Source of the DNA: Bacteroidota bacterium
GTDB taxonomy: Bacteria > Bacteroidota > Bacteroidia > Chitinophagales > Chitinophagaceae
Length of the DNA: 64,000 nt
Direction of reading: 5' to 3'
Assembly (NCBI GenBank): GCA_023387985.1
Contig: JAEWHC010000004.1
Span: 1-64,000, forward strand
Positions 61,911 through 64,000 of the stretch are shown here, one piece after another. The position numbers and the translations under genes were made by a program. Positions within the stretch are counted from its first letter, which is position 1. Every line of letters begins with the position of its first letter. A model generated the notes under the pieces. It saw only the letters and a list, made by a program, of their open reading frames with translations, searched no databases and was not told the DNA's origin.

Positions 61911-63614
61911 ATGGCAAACGCAACACTTAAACAAGAAATACTTAACAGCATTGGTTTGGTTTATAACTTGGCAGAGAAATCTAAGTTAGACGATTCATTA
62001 TTTGAACTAACAGACAAGGAACTTTCATTTCTTGCCGATTACTTTCACATTACAAAGTCCCAAGCACTTTTAATTGCTGTTATTTTTACTTTGAATTACA
62101 AAGGGCGGAAAGTTGATTTAGATGATTTGAATTCACATTTTGAATGTAATCCAATGAAACTTCTCGAATACAGCGATGACTTTGTTGAATTATATGAGAA
62201 ACGTTTGCTACGCAAAAACAACAAAAGCAATAGACACAGACAAATAAAACTGAAGGGAGCGGACGAAGAATTTTGTATCAACGAATTAGTTTCTGAAAAA
62301 ATACTGAAAAGCGAACCTATTCCTGAAGTTTTGATTGATGTTGTGAAATATGAAGACATATTTACTTTACTTGAAAAACTATACGAATTAGGCGAGCAGA
62401 GAGACAACGATGAAATTACTACAAGAGAATTGTTTGAGCAGACTCAAAGCATTATAGATGAAAACATACATTTTGAACTTATTGAGAGAACACGGTTTTT
62501 AGGAACATCTATTGAAGAAAAATATTTGTTTTTATACGTTGTTTGGAAATTTCTTGAAGGCGACAAAGACCCTTGGGTTGAACGAACTTTCAAAGGGATT
62601 TACGACAGACCAAACGAACGATTTACCCAAATACAAAGGTTTTTAACCAAAGAAAACAATCTGATTAAGGAAGATTGGTTAGAAATAGAAGATGCCGCTT
62701 TTTTTGATGATGCTAAAATGAAACTTACAGAAAAAGCATTAGACTTACTATCCGACTGCGACATTAAATTATTCAATAAGGATTTAGACAAAAAGAAAAA
62801 GGAAAACGTAATTCTGCCCGACAGTGTGCCATTCCGTGAACTAATTTATAGTGATGAAGAAGCACATCAATTAGATTTATTAAAAACTCTTTTAGTAGAA
62901 GAAAATTTTAAAAACACGCAAGAACGATTAGTAGAAAAAGCATTGCCAAAGGGTGTAACTGTATTGTTGCACGGTGCACCAGGCACAGGAAAAACAGAAA
63001 GTGTTTTACAAATTGCCAAAGCTACAAACCGAGAAATAATGAAAGTTGATATTAGTGCATCACGCTCAATGTGGTTTGGTGAAAGTGAAAAAATTATCAA
63101 ACAAGTTTTTAAGGATTATAAATCCTATGCAAAAGGTCTACAAGCAACACCTATCTTGTTCTTCAATGAAGCTGATGCAATAATTGCTAAACGCAAAGAG
63201 GCAAATACTTCAAATGTGAGCGACACAGAAAACAGAATTCAAAATATTTTATTGGAAGAAATTGAAAACTTTGAAGGCATTTTAATTGCAACAACCAACT
63301 TAGCAAACAATATGGACAACGCATTTGAAAGGCGTTTCTTATTCAAAGTTGAATTTAAAAAGCCAAGTGTTTCTGCTAAATCACAAATTTGGAAATCCAA
63401 ATTACCACATTTATCAAATGATGATTGTGAATTGTTGGCTTCTCAGTTTGATTTTTCGGGCGGACAAATTGATAACATCGTTCGTAAAAACGAAATCAAC
63501 GAGATTATTCACGGCAATAAAGTTGATGTAAAAACGCTTTTTGAATTTTGCAAAGAAGAAACACTAAGTAATCAGTTTTCAAGAAATCAAATTGGATTTA
63601 AAAGAAGCAACTAA
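61911..63614 (+). CDS. AAA+ ATPase of an accessory module
   Basis: A 567-residue protein when started at the ATG at 61911 (MANATLKQEILN). The first 300 residues are mostly helical and charged with no domain I recognise. The AAA+ core is at about residues 345-500: Walker A GAPGTGKT (355-362), Walker B ILFFNE (415-420, Asn where Asp is usual), sensor 1 Asn463 in IATTN, and arginine finger in AFERRF (474-475). It belongs to the SpoVK-like classic AAA group. Codon use is AT-rich, unlike its chromosomal neighbours. The exonuclease gene overlaps its stop by one base. A role in defence or DNA processing is inference from context. Confidence 0.85.
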   Translation: MANATLKQEILNSIGLVYNLAEKSKLDDSLFELTDKELSFLADYFHITKSQALLIAVIFTLNYKGRKVDLDDLNSHFECNPMKLLEYSDDFVELYEKRLLRKNNKSNRHRQIKLKGADEEFCINELVSEKILKSEPIPEVLIDVVKYEDIFTLLEKLYELGEQRDNDEITTRELFEQTQSIIDENIHFELIERTRFLGTSIEEKYLFLYVVWKFLEGDKDPWVERTFKGIYDRPNERFTQIQRFLTKENNLIKEDWLEIEDAAFFDDAKMKLTEKALDLLSDCDIKLFNKDLDKKKKENVILPDSVPFRELIYSDEEAHQLDLLKTLLVEENFKNTQERLVEKALPKGVTVLLHGAPGTGKTESVLQIAKATNREIMKVDISASRSMWFGESEKIIKQVFKDYKSYAKGLQATPILFFNEADAIIAKRKEANTSNVSDTENRIQNILLEEIENFEGILIATTNLANNMDNAFERRFLFKVEFKKPSVSAKSQIWKSKLPHLSNDDCELLASQFDFSGGQIDNIVRKNEINEIIHGNKVDVKTLFEFCKEETLSNQFSRNQIGFKRSN

Positions 63615-64000
63615 TGACATCATTCACCGCCATAGATTTTGAAATAGCACATCCACAAAAGTGGAGTATTTGCCAAGTTGGTTTGGTTCGTGTAGAAAGC
63701 GGAATTGTATCTGAAAAAATTTCATTATTGGTTCAACCACCAAATAATTTTTATTGGGAAAAGTTTATAGACATTCACGGAATTACACCCGAACAAACTG
63801 TTACAGCTCCGACTTTTGAATTAGTTTGGCAAAAGATTGAGCCTTTTATCAAGGAACAAATTGTTGTTGCCCACAATGGTTTTGCATTTGACTTCCCTTG
63901 CTTGAAAAACTCCTTAGTGTACTACGAAATTTTGGAGCCACATTACGAAAAACATTGCACTTACAAACTCTACAAAAAAAACTTGGCGACACTTTGCCAA
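63614..64000 (+). CDS. DnaQ-like DEDDh 3'-5' exonuclease, truncated by window end
   Basis: The gene starts at an ATG that shares one base with the ATPase stop codon and is still open at the window end; 129 codons are visible. Exo I motif is FTAIDFEIA (Asp8, Glu10), Exo II is VVAHNGFAFDFPCL with Asp93, and FIDIHGITPE is the usual bridging element of polymerase III ε-type exonucleases. The Exo III part with its His and Asp is beyond the window. Like the ATPase, it is AT-rich. The pair is surely co-translated; the exonuclease may be the effector or a processing partner of the ATPase. Confidence 0.88.
   Translation, partial: MTSFTAIDFEIAHPQKWSICQVGLVRVESGIVSEKISLLVQPPNNFYWEKFIDIHGITPEQTVTAPTFELVWQKIEPFIKEQIVVAHNGFAFDFPCLKNSLVYYEILEPHYEKHCTYKLYKKNLATLCQ

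Larger units (their letters stand above)
60112..64000 (+). mobile_element. Putative integrase-linked genomic island (right end outside the window)
   Basis: The tyrosine recombinase gene is followed by DNA that is clearly more AT-rich than the rest of the window, with different codon use (many AAA, GAA, TTA), non-coding inverted repeats and two accessory genes. No attachment-site duplication can be shown because the far end is not visible. The left border is a guess. Confidence 0.4.

Noticed and set aside
1..64000. CRISPR array, rRNA genes, complete insertion sequence
   Set aside because: No regularly spaced direct repeats, no rRNA-like sequence and no transposase were seen on either strand.

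Overview
The window looks like a chromosomal piece of a Bacteroidota bacterium, most likely of the Chitinophagales/Sphingobacteriales group. Grounds: several upstream regions carry the phylum-type -7 box TAnnTTTG; succinate dehydrogenase is the sdhC-sdhA-sdhB type with one cytochrome b anchor; there is an ECF sigma/anti-sigma pair, many lipoproteins with a Cys lipobox, Tat-signal sugar oxidoreductases, a long signal peptidase I with an N-terminal membrane extension, and a DUF2807 GIN-repeat protein. Coding density is high, with genes on both strands.

Layout. 1-8.3 kb: β-helix lipoprotein, sdhCAB (minus), a MacB-type permease without its ATPase, and a small lipoprotein. 8.6-13 kb: an orphan BlaI-type repressor and the oxidative pentose phosphate operon gnd-zwf-pgl. 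13-17 kb: GMC oxidoreductase with a DUF1569 protein, then an α-L-fucosidase. 16.8-20.7 kb (minus): a four-gene operon of a small acidic protein, a leaderless subtilisin-type peptidase with a Lys/Glu-rich tail, a degenerate ATP-grasp-like protein and an intact ATP-grasp ligase. I could not assign this operon to a described system and consider it the strongest novelty candidate. 20.9-23.3 kb: Ku and a LigD that has phosphoesterase and polymerase domains but no ligase domain. 23.3-26.4 kb: two DUF4142 lipoproteins around a CinA-family gene, a MESH1-like HD hydrolase and a Cys-rich copper-binding protein. tRNA-Lys(TTT) lies near 26.7 kb. 26.9-45 kb: mostly housekeeping genes (SDR, SAM hydrolase, plsC, priA, murB, a nucleotidyltransferase, a PLP desulfhydrase-like enzyme, a fused FAD/Fe-S oxidase, lepB, cdd, csaA, a phosphoribosyltransferase, a membrane Fe-S protein, a serine hydrolase). 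45-53 kb: hpf, a half-size TSUP protein, sigma/anti-sigma, MoxR ATPase, guaA, pabB-pabC, a broken HepT toxin remnant and dinB. 53.5-59.9 kb: a TlpA-like thioredoxin protein, a Tat-exported sugar isomerase, apbE, a SUMF1 protein and a Tat-exported Gfo/Idh oxidoreductase.

60-64 kb is accessory DNA. A GT/GGTT-rich degenerate tract with a G-quadruplex-capable end sits directly upstream of an XerC/D-type tyrosine recombinase with an extra N-terminal domain. It is followed by visibly AT-richer DNA that carries non-coding inverted repeats, an AAA+ ATPase and, overlapping it by one base, a DEDDh exonuclease cut by the window end. This pair is a plausible mobile cargo or defence module.

All assignments come from reading motifs and translated sequence by eye. 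No database search was run, so family names are recognition calls and functions without clear motifs are marked as inference.
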